Shown: one piece after another, positions 8,410 through 16,238 of the stretch
Numbering within the stretch: the first letter of the stretch is position 1
How the letters are laid out: each line of letters begins with the position of its first letter
From: Lutispora sp003527145
GTDB lineage: Bacteria; Bacillota; Clostridia; Lutisporales; Lutisporaceae
NCBI GenBank assembly: GCA_029983695.1
Contig: JASBZB010000022.1
Span: 1 to 64,000, forward strand
DNA length: 64,000 nt
Reading direction: 5' to 3'
Program-made: the position numbers and the translations under genes
Notes under the pieces: generated by a model
What the model was told of the DNA's origin: nothing
Databases searched by the model: none
What the model saw: only the letters and a program-made list of their open reading frames with translations

Positions 8410-9171
8410 TTATTCAGACAAATAGGCCGGGACTTGAGCCAGGAGCTTGTTCATGTTGTCAATCATAGGTATATAGCCTTTTATCTCCAGCCTGCCGTCC
8501 CCTATGCAGGTATAGCTGTCCAGCTTGCCGTTTAGGACTCCGTTGGCCGTACTCAAAGAGTCAAAGGACATGATCGCTCTGGGCTTTTCGGCCGCCCCTT
8601 TTATGACCTCAAGCCTGCCGCCTTTCACATTGATGCTTATGGAAGGGCCTCCGTTCAATACGGACACAGCTATTATGCCGTCAGGTATCCTGTGGGCATT
8701 GAGCTTGCCTATCCTGTCATTGTTGCCTATTTCAGCAAGGGCAAAAAAAGCGGTGTAGGCAGTGAGTATGGTATTGATATTTGCATAATTTGGGTCCTTT
8801 AGGAGCAATTCTGTGGGTTTCAAATAGTAGGCAAGTTTGTCTGTGAGCTTGGTAAATTCATTTTTCAGAAAACCGATTTTTGTGATTCCTTTTACCGGGA
8901 TGGGATTCGCTTTCCCTTCCATCATTTGATTGAAATGCTGGGGAGATTTGAAATATAGCTTGATATCATGGGGTCCAGCTCCTTTTGACATGGTGCACTT
9001 TCCGTTTTTAAAGGAAAGCAGTGCTTCCGGCACATCCTTTGCAGAGAACAAAATGGAGATGTCCTTGGCTGAGATGAGTGACTTCGCTTCCTGATCCAGC
9101 TGGCATAAATCCTCAAGGTTTCTTAACACAGAATGGAGGTTTATGCACGCCTTGGTCAACTCGTCAGGCAT
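8410..9171 (-). CDS. Tandem SCP2-like sterol/lipid carrier protein (copy 2), first gene of operon
   Basis: A 253-residue cytosolic protein built like the product of 4468-5253: an N-terminal SCP2-like half (KNGKCTMSKG, HDIKLYFKSPQHFNQMMEGK) and a C-terminal half (IIAVSVLNGGPSISINVKGG, RAIMSFDSLSTANGVLNGK, GDGRLEIKGYIPMIDNMNKL). The two share architecture but have diverged strongly, so they may bind different ligands or form a heteromer. The ATG at 9171 has an upstream AAAAAGGGGG ribosome site. It is the first gene after the promoter at 9294-9322. Two carriers bracketing the enzymes suggest the pathway substrate is poorly soluble (inference). The SCP2 assignment rests on pattern reading, not on a profile search. 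Confidence 0.72.
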   Translation of the reverse strand: MPDELTKACINLHSVLRNLEDLCQLDQEAKSLISAKDISILFSAKDVPEALLSFKNGKCTMSKGAGPHDIKLYFKSPQHFNQMMEGKANPIPVKGITKIGFLKNEFTKLTDKLAYYLKPTELLLKDPNYANINTILTAYTAFFALAEIGNNDRIGKLNAHRIPDGIIAVSVLNGGPSISINVKGGRLEVIKGAAEKPRAIMSFDSLSTANGVLNGKLDSYTCIGDGRLEIKGYIPMIDNMNKLLAQVPAYLSE

Positions 9172-9271
9172 ATGATTTCCCCCTTTTTTAATTTATTTTG
9201 TTGTGGTAGCTGATAACAAGTATAAAGTTTCAAGGCTAAGACTTTGTAAGCTTGTATTTTATTTCATAGAA

Positions 9272-9285
9272 TGAGTGCTCGCTCT
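9272..9285 (-). promoter_or_regulatory. Candidate TetR operator
   Basis: An imperfect dyad (TGAGTG-CT-CGCTCT on the plus strand, 4 of 6 arm positions matching) covers the expected first transcribed bases, just below the -10 box. Its GAGTG/GAGCG half-sites resemble many TetR-family operators. The operon ends in a TetR gene, so feedback control is the simple reading; it is inference. Confidence 0.45.
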
Positions 9286-9293
9286 ATACCTAA

Positions 9294-9322
9294 ACAATAC
9301 TACTAATTTATATTATTGTCAA
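9294..9322 (-). promoter_or_regulatory. Sigma-A promoter of the SCP2/transketolase/OYE operon
   Basis: Minus-strand TTGACA (9322-9317), a 17-nt spacer and TATTGT (9299-9294). The -35 is perfect and the -10 matches 4 of 6. Transcription should start near 9287, with a leader of about 115 nt to the first gene. Confidence 0.75.
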
Positions 9323-9433
9323 ACTATTTTGATAACTCCAAAAATAAAAAAACTCCCATAGAAATTTGCTCTACAGAAGTTTTTGAATTGCATGAAGGCT
9401 ATATCATATTCGATAATCGCTGTTTGTCTGCCG

Positions 9434-10534
9434 CTAACTCCGATATTTCTGTCCCAGAAAATATGAAGTCACTCTTTTTTCTCCGCTTGCCGGTTCGATA
9501 AGGCCTTTTGTGACCCAATCTTTAGCCCATTTTGATATTGCTCTGGGTGTAACACTAAATAATTCTGCAATCTCCTTTGGCTTAAATGATTGATTTGGCC
9601 GTCTTAACATATATGTGAGAAGAGTTTTATCCTTCTTGTTTAGATCATCCGTATCTAAATATTTATCCAACTCCATGGCAGTATTCTTTATTGAGGTAAC
9701 TGCTTTTTCAAATGCCAAGACCATGACTCTTACAAAATATTCGATCCAAGGGGCTAAATCAGAAGGTGCATTTCTGCCGTCATAATATAAAACCGGCAGA
9801 TTCATCTGGATGCTTTCATAATACCCCTTTAAGTCGCTGACATAAAACTCCTCCATAGAGTAAAATCCTCTCACATCATAGCCTTCTATGGATAACAAGT
9901 ATGTGGCTAAAGCTCTTGCTGTCCTTCCGTTTCCATCATTAAAGGGATGAATAGTTAGGAATTGATAGGATAATATAGCTGCTTTAATTGGAACAGCTAA
10001 TTTATTCTCTTTAGCAAGCCATTGTACCAGCTCTTTCATGAGTATAGAAACATCTTTAGCTTCAGGAGGTATATAGCTTGGCTCTCTCGTAATGTTGCCA
10101 TAAACAGCAAATAGCACTCCCGGCGGCGTAGGCTCCCGGTATTTGCTCTCCTTTGGCATTCTGCCCGGTTTATCGTTATCTATTATTGCATGAAGTTTTT
10201 TTATGAATTTTTCATCTATAGGAGTTTTTAAAGCTTTATGCTCATCCAGAAAAGTTAAGGCATCCCAATAATTTCTGATCTCTATCTCAGATCTATGCTT
10301 AGCCTTGTAGTCTTTCTTTTTTATTATATCTTTTACCTGTTCAAAATTTAATGGATTTCCCTCTATCCTTGTAGAGAAATGAGACATTTTAAGCTTTGCC
10401 TGCTCCTTAAGCTCGCTTTCTACATAGGGAGGGACTATGCTCATATCTAATACTGTTCTGTATTTTTCAATCTTCCCTAAATCAGCTACAATGTTGTCTG
10501 TGTATTGAAATTTAGGACTAAACATTTGTCTCAC
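9434..10534 (-). CDS. Fic-family protein with C-terminal winged helix
   Basis: A 366-residue Fic protein. Residues 54-60 read STRIEGN, the (S/T)xxxE(G/N) inhibitory helix in its N-terminal position (class II Fic), and 196-204 read HPFNDGNGR, the complete catalytic loop. The N-terminal cap lies before residue 90, and residues about 300-366 form a helix-turn-helix (KEIAELFSVTPRAISKWAK). Such proteins transfer AMP or other nucleotides to target side chains; the targets are unknown here. The winged helix and the phased GGAAC repeats across its promoter suggest autoregulation (inference). It is monocistronic, followed by the promoter region of the preceding operon. The neighbours are regulator and toxin-antitoxin debris, which fits an accessory stretch. 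Confidence 0.92.
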   Translation of the reverse strand: MRQMFSPKFQYTDNIVADLGKIEKYRTVLDMSIVPPYVESELKEQAKLKMSHFSTRIEGNPLNFEQVKDIIKKKDYKAKHRSEIEIRNYWDALTFLDEHKALKTPIDEKFIKKLHAIIDNDKPGRMPKESKYREPTPPGVLFAVYGNITREPSYIPPEAKDVSILMKELVQWLAKENKLAVPIKAAILSYQFLTIHPFNDGNGRTARALATYLLSIEGYDVRGFYSMEEFYVSDLKGYYESIQMNLPVLYYDGRNAPSDLAPWIEYFVRVMVLAFEKAVTSIKNTAMELDKYLDTDDLNKKDKTLLTYMLRRPNQSFKPKEIAELFSVTPRAISKWAKDWVTKGLIEPASGEKRVTSYFLGQKYRS

Positions 10535-10551
10535 CCTCCCTTGTTCTCTAA

Positions 10552-10610
10552 TTTCCTTATTTGTTCCCTATTCGTTCCTTATTATAGCATTTTTGTTCCT
10601 TAATTTGCAA
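10552..10610 (-). promoter_or_regulatory. fic promoter with helically phased GGAAC repeats
   Basis: Minus-strand TTGCAA (10610-10605), an 18-nt spacer and a perfect TATAAT (10586-10581). GGAAC units start at 10599, 10578 and 10567, with GGAAA at 10556: steps of 21, 11 and 11 nt, so all face one side of the helix. They flank the -10 box and the start point, which suggests an operator for a cooperatively binding protein, possibly the Fic winged helix itself. Confidence 0.6.
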
Positions 10611-10653
10611 GGATGATTCAATCTGCGGCAAGCAGAACGTCATCTCTCTGCTG

Positions 10654-11345
10654 CTATGAATAGTATTTTTGGAACTTGCTTCTTGGCTTATCAGGCATAG
10701 TCATTTTTATTTTTCCTTCTTCAATCAATGGCTGAACATATTTTTTTTAAAAATATGACCTTAAATACTCCTCGTCTATCCATAAACACCGGCTCCGGCA
10801 TGCCTGCCTTCTTAAGCTCTGCTCTTACAGTAGGAATACCTGAGAAGCGATTCTCAGTATCGATCATGATTTCCAGAGCCCCTGCTATATATGGATTTCT
10901 GGTATCTGCAGCCGCCTTACCTAGATCATCCACAGTTATCCCGCCATATAAGCCACCCAGATTTTCCAGCTCTAGTCTATCCTCATACATTATTAAACGC
11001 ACTGGGGAACGATCTGTATGCACACTGTAATCTCTGTGAATAAGGGCATTTAATATAATTTCTCTCACAGCCTTTATGGGATACTCCGGTTTGTCAGCCC
11101 GAATCCCATCTTCGGTTATTATGGTTTTAACTTTCATATTCCTGCGTACGAAAGCCAATGCTCCTTCCAGCATCTGGGGTATGGTGCCTTCAATACGCTT
11201 ATTATCTACAAAGCGCTCGCCATCATCACCAAGCTCCCCTATTTCCCTGCCTTGCACCACCATTGCAGTAACACTAAGCTGCGGAAAAAATTCTTGAGGG
11301 TATTCACCAAGCAGCATTAACCCTGCTAATGTAGGAAGGCTGTTT
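10654..11345 (-). pseudogene. Decayed AlbA_2/HATPase-type transcriptional regulator
   Basis: The open frame 10721-11380 matches the middle of the AlbA_2 (divergent AAA-4) regulators: LPTLAGLMLLGEYPQEFFPQ, AVREIILNALIHRDYS, IMYEDRLELENLGGL, ADTRNPYIAGALEIM. The N-terminal DNA-binding part is absent; homology begins at about 11345, abutting the mazF stop at 11349. The 3' end is also broken: after ICSAID the reading shifts frame and the DNA at 10654-10740 encodes PLIEEGKIKMTMPDKPRSK then FQKYYS and a stop, the usual winged-helix tail of this family, with the section between deleted. I read this as a pseudogene with a 5' truncation, an internal deletion and a frameshift. A related intact gene lies at 40684-41997. 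Confidence 0.75.
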
Positions 11346-11348
11346 TGA

Positions 11349-11723
11349 TCATGATTCAAGCAGCTTTTCATATATGGCATTAAATATAATGTTGCACTTA
11401 TTTAATATCTCTTTGGGCGCCTTTTCTATAAATTCAAATTCTCTTTCACTTAAATCCAAAACTTTAACTTGGTCCATCAATATATCGCCTTTAGTTGTAA
11501 TATTACATTTATCTAAATTTACCCTGGTAAAAAAAGTGCTGGTTGAATTTGTTATTGGTACCACTGTTACTATTCCATTTAACTCTTTTTGGGTAATAGG
11601 ATCTGATATTACAAGCCCTGGTCTATAGCCTTTCTGTTCATGTCCTTTCGATGGCGAGAAGTTGATTCTTATTATGTCTCCAAATTCTAAGCCACAATAG
11701 TTATTTTTATCTGATTTAGCCAT
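11349..11723 (-). CDS. mazF: MazF/PemK-type mRNA-cleaving toxin
   Basis: A 124-residue PemK-fold endoribonuclease: DIIRINFSPSKGHEQKGYRP (the beta1-beta2 loop with the conserved Gly-His-Glu-Gln-x-G-x-RP run) and GIVTVVPITNSTSTF. The start is set at ATG 11723, just after the antitoxin stop (11729-11731); an upstream GTG at 11735 would overlap the antitoxin gene. Order and spacing (antitoxin first, near-contiguous) are those of mazEF. Family members cut single-stranded mRNA at short motifs; the motif is not predictable here. Length is normal. Confidence 0.92.
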   Translation of the reverse strand: MAKSDKNNYCGLEFGDIIRINFSPSKGHEQKGYRPGLVISDPITQKELNGIVTVVPITNSTSTFFTRVNLDKCNITTKGDILMDQVKVLDLSEREFEFIEKAPKEILNKCNIIFNAIYEKLLES

Positions 11724-11728
11724 AATAA

Positions 11729-11986
11729 TCACCACACTTCTTTCCCAATAGGATTGCCCCAGTCAATCTCCTCTTTTGGATTTATTTTTTCTCCCTTTGA
11801 TTTTTCAGCCAAAAGTTCAAATTTTGTTTTTTCTTGTTTCTTTTTTAAGATCAATTTGCCTTCTTCTACATCAATATCAAAACTTATATTTTCAAAATTA
11901 TTACTATCAATTTTTAATTCGTCTAATATTGCCTTTGGTATACGAATAGCTGCACTATTACCCCACTTAGATAAATTAGTATTCAT
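11729..11986 (-). CDS. mazE: MazE-type antitoxin (AbrB/SpoVT fold)
   Basis: An 85-residue protein starting at ATG 11986 (MNTNLSKWGNSAAIRIPKAI), the swapped-hairpin DNA-binding fold of MazE/AbrB. The start is chosen because AAGGAG lies nine bases upstream; the ATG at 11995 sits directly on the ribosome site. The acidic, lysine-rich C-terminus (KSKGEKINPKEEIDWGN) is the likely toxin-wrapping tail. It should repress its own promoter, where a perfect 18-bp palindrome is found. Confidence 0.9.
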   Translation of the reverse strand: MNTNLSKWGNSAAIRIPKAILDELKIDSNNFENISFDIDVEEGKLILKKKQEKTKFELLAEKSKGEKINPKEEIDWGNPIGKEVW

Positions 11987-12027
11987 ATAAACCATCTCCT
12001 TAAAATTTTCTTAGTACTCTTATATAT

Positions 12028-12056
12028 AGTATATACGCGTATATACGGATTGTCAA
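12028..12056 (-). promoter_or_regulatory. mazEF promoter with 18-bp palindromic operator
   Basis: Minus-strand TTGACA (12056-12051), a 17-nt spacer and TATACT (12033-12028). The perfect palindrome GTATATACGCGTATATAC (12029-12046) fills most of the spacer and overlaps the -10 box. Binding by MazE or MazEF there would exclude RNA polymerase. Confidence 0.85.
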
Positions 12057-12075
12057 TCAACCATGAGGCTGATTT

Positions 12076-12165
12076 GAAATAGCCCGCAGATAGTTGAAAA
12101 TTACTTTTGAAATATAATTTTTCTAATGCTCTTAGCTCTTTTTCTCTGCCTATAAACAACTATAA
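12076..12165 (-). pseudogene. N-terminal scrap of an archaeal-type/DUF234 ATPase
   Basis: From 12156 downward the minus strand encodes FIGREKELRALEKLYFKSNF then QLS, the typical opening of the archaeal-type ATPase family (FxxREKEL..LExxY....FxxxxxYGRRRVGKT). The frame then diverges and the expected P-loop is absent, because the mazEF promoter begins. I read it as a remnant of about 27 codons. Confidence 0.45.
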
Positions 12166-12554
12166 CAAAAAGTCTTTGCATACAGCTCTATTTAGCCTTT
12201 TTTCAGTAACCACGAACAGTCTCACCTGGTTTTACAGCAGCCAGCAATAGTCTTGTCTGCAGGCTACAACAGCATCAATATAAGCAGTATCCTCTTTACC
12301 TCATAAACCAACAAATACCGCTTGGCTATTGACAAATAATATTGCTTATTATACTTGGTTCGCACTATGGTCAAGCATAATTGGTATTGCTTTTTCACGA
12401 TCTAAACCATAAAGTAAAACTTTAATTGCTTATCCGCTTTTGTTTCCTAAAAATAATCTAAGCCACCTCTTGTTGTTTACTACTGCCTTTCAGAATATAT
12501 AATTTACATATTCATTATAAAATTGTGCCCATTGCATTGGAAACTCAAGGTACT
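12166..12554. other. Intergenic stretch with short broken reading frames only
   Basis: About 390 bases without an intact gene. Short minus-strand pieces such as DREKAIPIMLDHSAN and DTAYIDAVVACRQDYCWLL are interrupted by stops and look like decayed coding sequence whose family I cannot name. No promoter or RNA stands out. Confidence 0.4.
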
Positions 12555-12598
12555 AATAAAATTAGGGTGGTTGAGACTGTAGCTCTGCCACCCTAATT
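12555..12598 (-). terminator. Terminator of the PTS/AOR operon
   Basis: An 11-bp perfect stem (12560-12570 with 12588-12598), 17-nt loop, followed on the minus strand by TTTTATTAG. It lies just past the stop of the aldehyde oxidoreductase gene. Confidence 0.7.
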
Positions 12599-12603
12599 GA
12601 TTA

Positions 12604-14499
12604 TTATTCTTCCAGCACCCAACCCAGCGAAAGCTTCCGCAGTGTGCTTTCCGTAGGATTGCCCGTGCACTTATCCCATGCTGCAAGTCCATAATATAAG
12701 TCTCTGGCTTTGTAGAAATTATCCCGGTCTAAAGTGATGCCCTCAGATGCTCCGTCGGGCATCGGCTCAAAGATTCTCTCAGGAAGTATATCATCTTCTA
12801 TGGTAAAGCCTTCCCTGCTGTTGAAATACCTCATCATATTTATTCTTCTCTCGCCAATTCTCATCAGTTCAAATATAGAGGTATCCCATCCTATGCCATG
12901 CTTGCAAAGATCGACTATATCCTCGGGTCCGAAAAGCTCCCAGCAAGGTCCCCAAACAAATTGACATAAGCAAAGGGTATCGAGCATTGAAAAGAAGCAT
13001 TGGGTGTCAAAAGCAAACCTTACCTTCTCATCGTCCAGCTCAAAGGAGTCGTCGTAGCCTTTCCAGACACCTATATGTCCCAGGCGAATCCTTTCACGGC
13101 TATCGGGGGGGAGTGTCAAAAATGGGTCATGCTCACTGGATTGATGATCTGCTCCAAAAGGATTAACTGCATAGATAAGGCCTACAGAGGGCTTGAACTG
13201 AGGCATATGAGCGGGAAGCTCCTGTCCTTTCACAGATATGCTCAAAGCCTCTGCTCCCTTGCCTATTCTATTGGCAGCTCTCATGCTTCCTTCTGCCAAT
13301 AGATCGCCAATGCCAGCCCTATATGCAATTTTCTCTATAAGAGGCTTCAGCACATCGCTGTTTCCGAAGTTGAGCTTTAGCCCCTCCGTATCAGCATCAC
13401 TGAGCAAGCCCTTCTCATAGCATTCCATAGCAAAAGCTATAGTAGCCCCACAGGAAATAGTATCAATTCCGTACATATTGCACAATTGATTGGCCAGTGA
13501 AACATCCTCCAGGCTGCTTATCCCGCAATAGGAGCCAAAGGTGGCGCAGGTTTCATATTCGGGTCCTCCATATAAAGGGTCGACCTTTCCGGGGACCTCA
13601 ACAACTCTTTTGCATTTCACTGCACAGCTATAGCAGGTATCTCTTTCCTTCAATATTGTCTCTGTCATTGTGGTGCCCGTAATTTTGCCGGCTCCCTCAG
13701 GGAAGTAACCTGTGGTCCAATTCTTCGTAGGCAGGAAGCCTATCTCGCTGAAGCCCTCCAGATCTCCGTCCGTTCCGTGCTCTCCCAGACCTGCAAGAGC
13801 AGCATTTTCCTTTAGTCTGTCTTTAACGCTCCTTGAAAGCTCCATAAACTTATTTTTGTCATATGGGCTCACAGCCTTTTTCTTCTTTACTACTATAGCC
13901 TTTAGATTCTTGGAGCCCATCACGGCACCTGTACCATTCCTTCCATTAGCCCGATTGCACATATTTATGATACAGGCATACTTTACCAGGTTTTCCCCCG
14001 CCGGGCCTATCTGGGCTATCTCAAGGTCCTTGCTGCCAAGCTCCTTCTTTATGATATCTTCTGCTTCTCCCGTCACCTTTCCCCAAATTTCAGATGCATC
14101 CAAAAGCTTTATATCATTTCCATCTATATAGACATATATGGGTTCTTCTGCTTTGCCCTTTACCACAACGGCATCCCAGCCGTTTGCTTTCAGATGTATA
14201 GGGAAAAATCCACCGGCTTGGCTGTCGCCAGCGGTCCCCGTCAGAGGGCTTTTAGTTGTAACAACCATTCTGCTGATTCCGCTTATGGGCAGCCCTGTCA
14301 AGGCCGAAACGGAGAAAACAAGCAAATTGTCCGGCGATAGGGGATCTACGCCTGCTCCCATTCCTTTAAGCAAAAGATACATGCCCAAGCTGGAGCCTCC
14401 CGGATATAGTCTATATGTTTCGCCATCCAACACCTTGGCTTCAATTATCTTGCTGGACAAATCTATTTCCAAAATATTAGCATTAGGAAAATTACTCAT
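12604..14499 (-). CDS. Tungsten/molybdenum aldehyde:ferredoxin oxidoreductase
   Basis: A 631-residue AOR-family enzyme that oxidises an aldehyde to its acid while reducing ferredoxin, using a bis-pterin W or Mo cofactor and a 4Fe-4S cluster. Seen: the N-terminal AOR domain (YPGGSSLGMYLLL, GDSQAGGFFPIHLKANGWD, IGPAGENLVKYACIIN, GTGAVMGSKNLKAIVVK), cluster ligands C289-x2-C292-x3-C296 in DTCYSCAVKC, and the fourth cysteine in the LCLCQFVWGPC region near 510. Full length. Its ATG overlaps the ptsI stop by 8 nt, so it is the last gene of the PTS operon and probably translationally coupled. In that context it probably oxidises the aldehyde released by the class I aldolase (inference). The actual aldehyde is unknown. 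Confidence 0.92.
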   Translation of the reverse strand: MSNFPNANILEIDLSSKIIEAKVLDGETYRLYPGGSSLGMYLLLKGMGAGVDPLSPDNLLVFSVSALTGLPISGISRMVVTTKSPLTGTAGDSQAGGFFPIHLKANGWDAVVVKGKAEEPIYVYIDGNDIKLLDASEIWGKVTGEAEDIIKKELGSKDLEIAQIGPAGENLVKYACIINMCNRANGRNGTGAVMGSKNLKAIVVKKKKAVSPYDKNKFMELSRSVKDRLKENAALAGLGEHGTDGDLEGFSEIGFLPTKNWTTGYFPEGAGKITGTTMTETILKERDTCYSCAVKCKRVVEVPGKVDPLYGGPEYETCATFGSYCGISSLEDVSLANQLCNMYGIDTISCGATIAFAMECYEKGLLSDADTEGLKLNFGNSDVLKPLIEKIAYRAGIGDLLAEGSMRAANRIGKGAEALSISVKGQELPAHMPQFKPSVGLIYAVNPFGADHQSSEHDPFLTLPPDSRERIRLGHIGVWKGYDDSFELDDEKVRFAFDTQCFFSMLDTLCLCQFVWGPCWELFGPEDIVDLCKHGIGWDTSIFELMRIGERRINMMRYFNSREGFTIEDDILPERIFEPMPDGASEGITLDRDNFYKARDLYYGLAAWDKCTGNPTESTLRKLSLGWVLEE

Positions 14500-16225
14500 C
14501 TCTGCTCCTCCTAAAATTATCGTGCAAACTATCTAAATGGCTGCATACTTCTTCTGAGGATTCCATCTCCATAACCTCAGCGGCAATCTTTTTAGCGGCT
14601 TCATATTCCATGGTCCTTATAAGCTTCTTTATCCTGGGTATAGAACCGGCACTCATGCTGAACTCATCCAATCCCAAGCCCAGCAAAAGCATTGCAGCCT
14701 TATGGTCTCCTGCAAATTCCCCGCACATCCCTGTCCATTTGCCTTCTTTGTGAGAGGTATCTATAACATTTTTTATCAGGCGCAAAACCGCAGGATGCGT
14801 CGGCTGATAGAGCTTTGAAATCTTGTCATTTCCTCTATCCACAGCCAAAGTATATTGGGTAAGATCATTAGTACCTATGCTGAAAAAATCCACTTCCTTG
14901 ATAAGCTTGTCTGCGATGATGGCAGATGCGGGAGTTTCAATCATTATGCCTATTTTTATATCTTTATCAAAGGGTATACCTTCATTTGTCAGCTCCATTT
15001 TTACTTCTTCAACCACTGCTTTTGATCTTCTAACCTCATCAACCGTCGCAATCATAGGAAACATGATAAGGATTTTTCCATAATGACTTGCCCTTAAAAT
15101 AGCCCGCAGCTGAGGCTTGAATACATCTAATCTCTCAAGGCAAAATCTTATGGCCCTCCAACCCAAGAACGGATTATCTTCTTTTACCAGTCCCAGGTAT
15201 GGCAGATCCTTATCCCCTCCTATATCAAGGGTTCTGATGATTACAGGCTTGCCCTGCATTCTCTCTGCCGTTTCTTTATATTTCAAGAACTGCTCTTCTT
15301 CATCAGGCAGATCCTCTCTATCCATAAACAATAGCTCCGTCCTGAAGAGACCTATGCCTTCCGCTCCGTTTTCCAAAGCTGCTTTGACATCTGCGGGGAA
15401 ACCGATATTAGCAGATATCTCCACTCTCCTGCCATCCAAGGTCACTGCCGCCATATCCTTTATGCTTCTGAGCTCTTTGAGCTCTTTATCAGTCTTCAGC
15501 TTTTTATCAACGTATTTCTCCTTTTCCTCAGGAGAAGGGTTAATCAATATATCTCCTGCGGCACCATCTATAATTATAGTATCTCCCTGACTCACTCTGG
15601 CTGTTATATCCTTTGCCCCAACTATAGCCGGTATGCCTATTGATTTGGCCATAATTGCCACATGGGATGTCTTCCCGCCCTTATTGATTGCAAAGCCCTT
15701 TACTTTGGAAAAATCCAGCTGGGCTGTATCCGAAGGTGTCAAGTCATCAGCTATAATGATGACTTCCTGTCCATCATCCATATCCAATGATGCATTCAGC
15801 CCCAGCAAGTTATAGAGCATTCTTTTGCCGATATCCTTAACATCTGCTGCTCTTTCCTTGATATATTCGTCATCAATGGTTCCGAAAATTCCGGAGATTT
15901 CATCAATGGCCTTAACTAAAGCCGGCTCTGCCTTCAAGAGCTTTGTCTTAATATTGTGTTCTACCTTTTCTGCTATGCTGGGGTCGTTTATCAATTCTAT
16001 ATGCGCTTCAAATATTTCTGCCTCACTCTTGCCCATCTTTTTTAGGGTGTCTTCATAAATTGCCTCTATCTGCTCCTGTGATTGTTCTTTTGCCTTGATG
16101 AAACGTTGAATTTCAGAATCTACTTCATATTCATCTATATATTCGTCCTTGACATGGATTTTTTCCTTGTTTAGTATTAGTGCGTTTCCTTCTGCAATTC
16201 CCGGAGATACTCCTATTCCCTTCAT
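14492..16225 (-). CDS. ptsI: PTS Enzyme I, phosphoenolpyruvate-protein phosphotransferase
   Basis: A 577-residue complete Enzyme I. It takes phosphate from PEP onto a histidine in GGKTSHVAIMAKS and hands it to HPr. Other marks: MKGIGVSPGIAEGNALIL at the N-terminus, the PEP-binding barrel with GIGLFRTELLFMDR, VIIRTLDIGGDKDLPYLGL, FFSIGTNDLTQYTLAVDRGN and the active-site cysteine in GMCGEFAGD. I start it at ATG 16225, because AAAGGAGG lies seven bases upstream; a longer reading to 16249 would overlap the HPr gene. Placement inside a sugar-specific operon rather than a stand-alone ptsHI locus suggests either the only copy or a dedicated phosphate relay for this sugar. Confidence 0.96.
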   Translation of the reverse strand: MKGIGVSPGIAEGNALILNKEKIHVKDEYIDEYEVDSEIQRFIKAKEQSQEQIEAIYEDTLKKMGKSEAEIFEAHIELINDPSIAEKVEHNIKTKLLKAEPALVKAIDEISGIFGTIDDEYIKERAADVKDIGKRMLYNLLGLNASLDMDDGQEVIIIADDLTPSDTAQLDFSKVKGFAINKGGKTSHVAIMAKSIGIPAIVGAKDITARVSQGDTIIIDGAAGDILINPSPEEKEKYVDKKLKTDKELKELRSIKDMAAVTLDGRRVEISANIGFPADVKAALENGAEGIGLFRTELLFMDREDLPDEEEQFLKYKETAERMQGKPVIIRTLDIGGDKDLPYLGLVKEDNPFLGWRAIRFCLERLDVFKPQLRAILRASHYGKILIMFPMIATVDEVRRSKAVVEEVKMELTNEGIPFDKDIKIGIMIETPASAIIADKLIKEVDFFSIGTNDLTQYTLAVDRGNDKISKLYQPTHPAVLRLIKNVIDTSHKEGKWTGMCGEFAGDHKAAMLLLGLGLDEFSMSAGSIPRIKKLIRTMEYEAAKKIAAEVMEMESSEEVCSHLDSLHDNFRRSRDE

Positions 16226-16238
16226 CCCGGTACCTCCT

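Noticed and set aside
9316..9501. 61-codon plus-strand frame
   Set aside because: Starts at a TTG inside the minus-strand promoter -35 region and has no ribosome site or family likeness.
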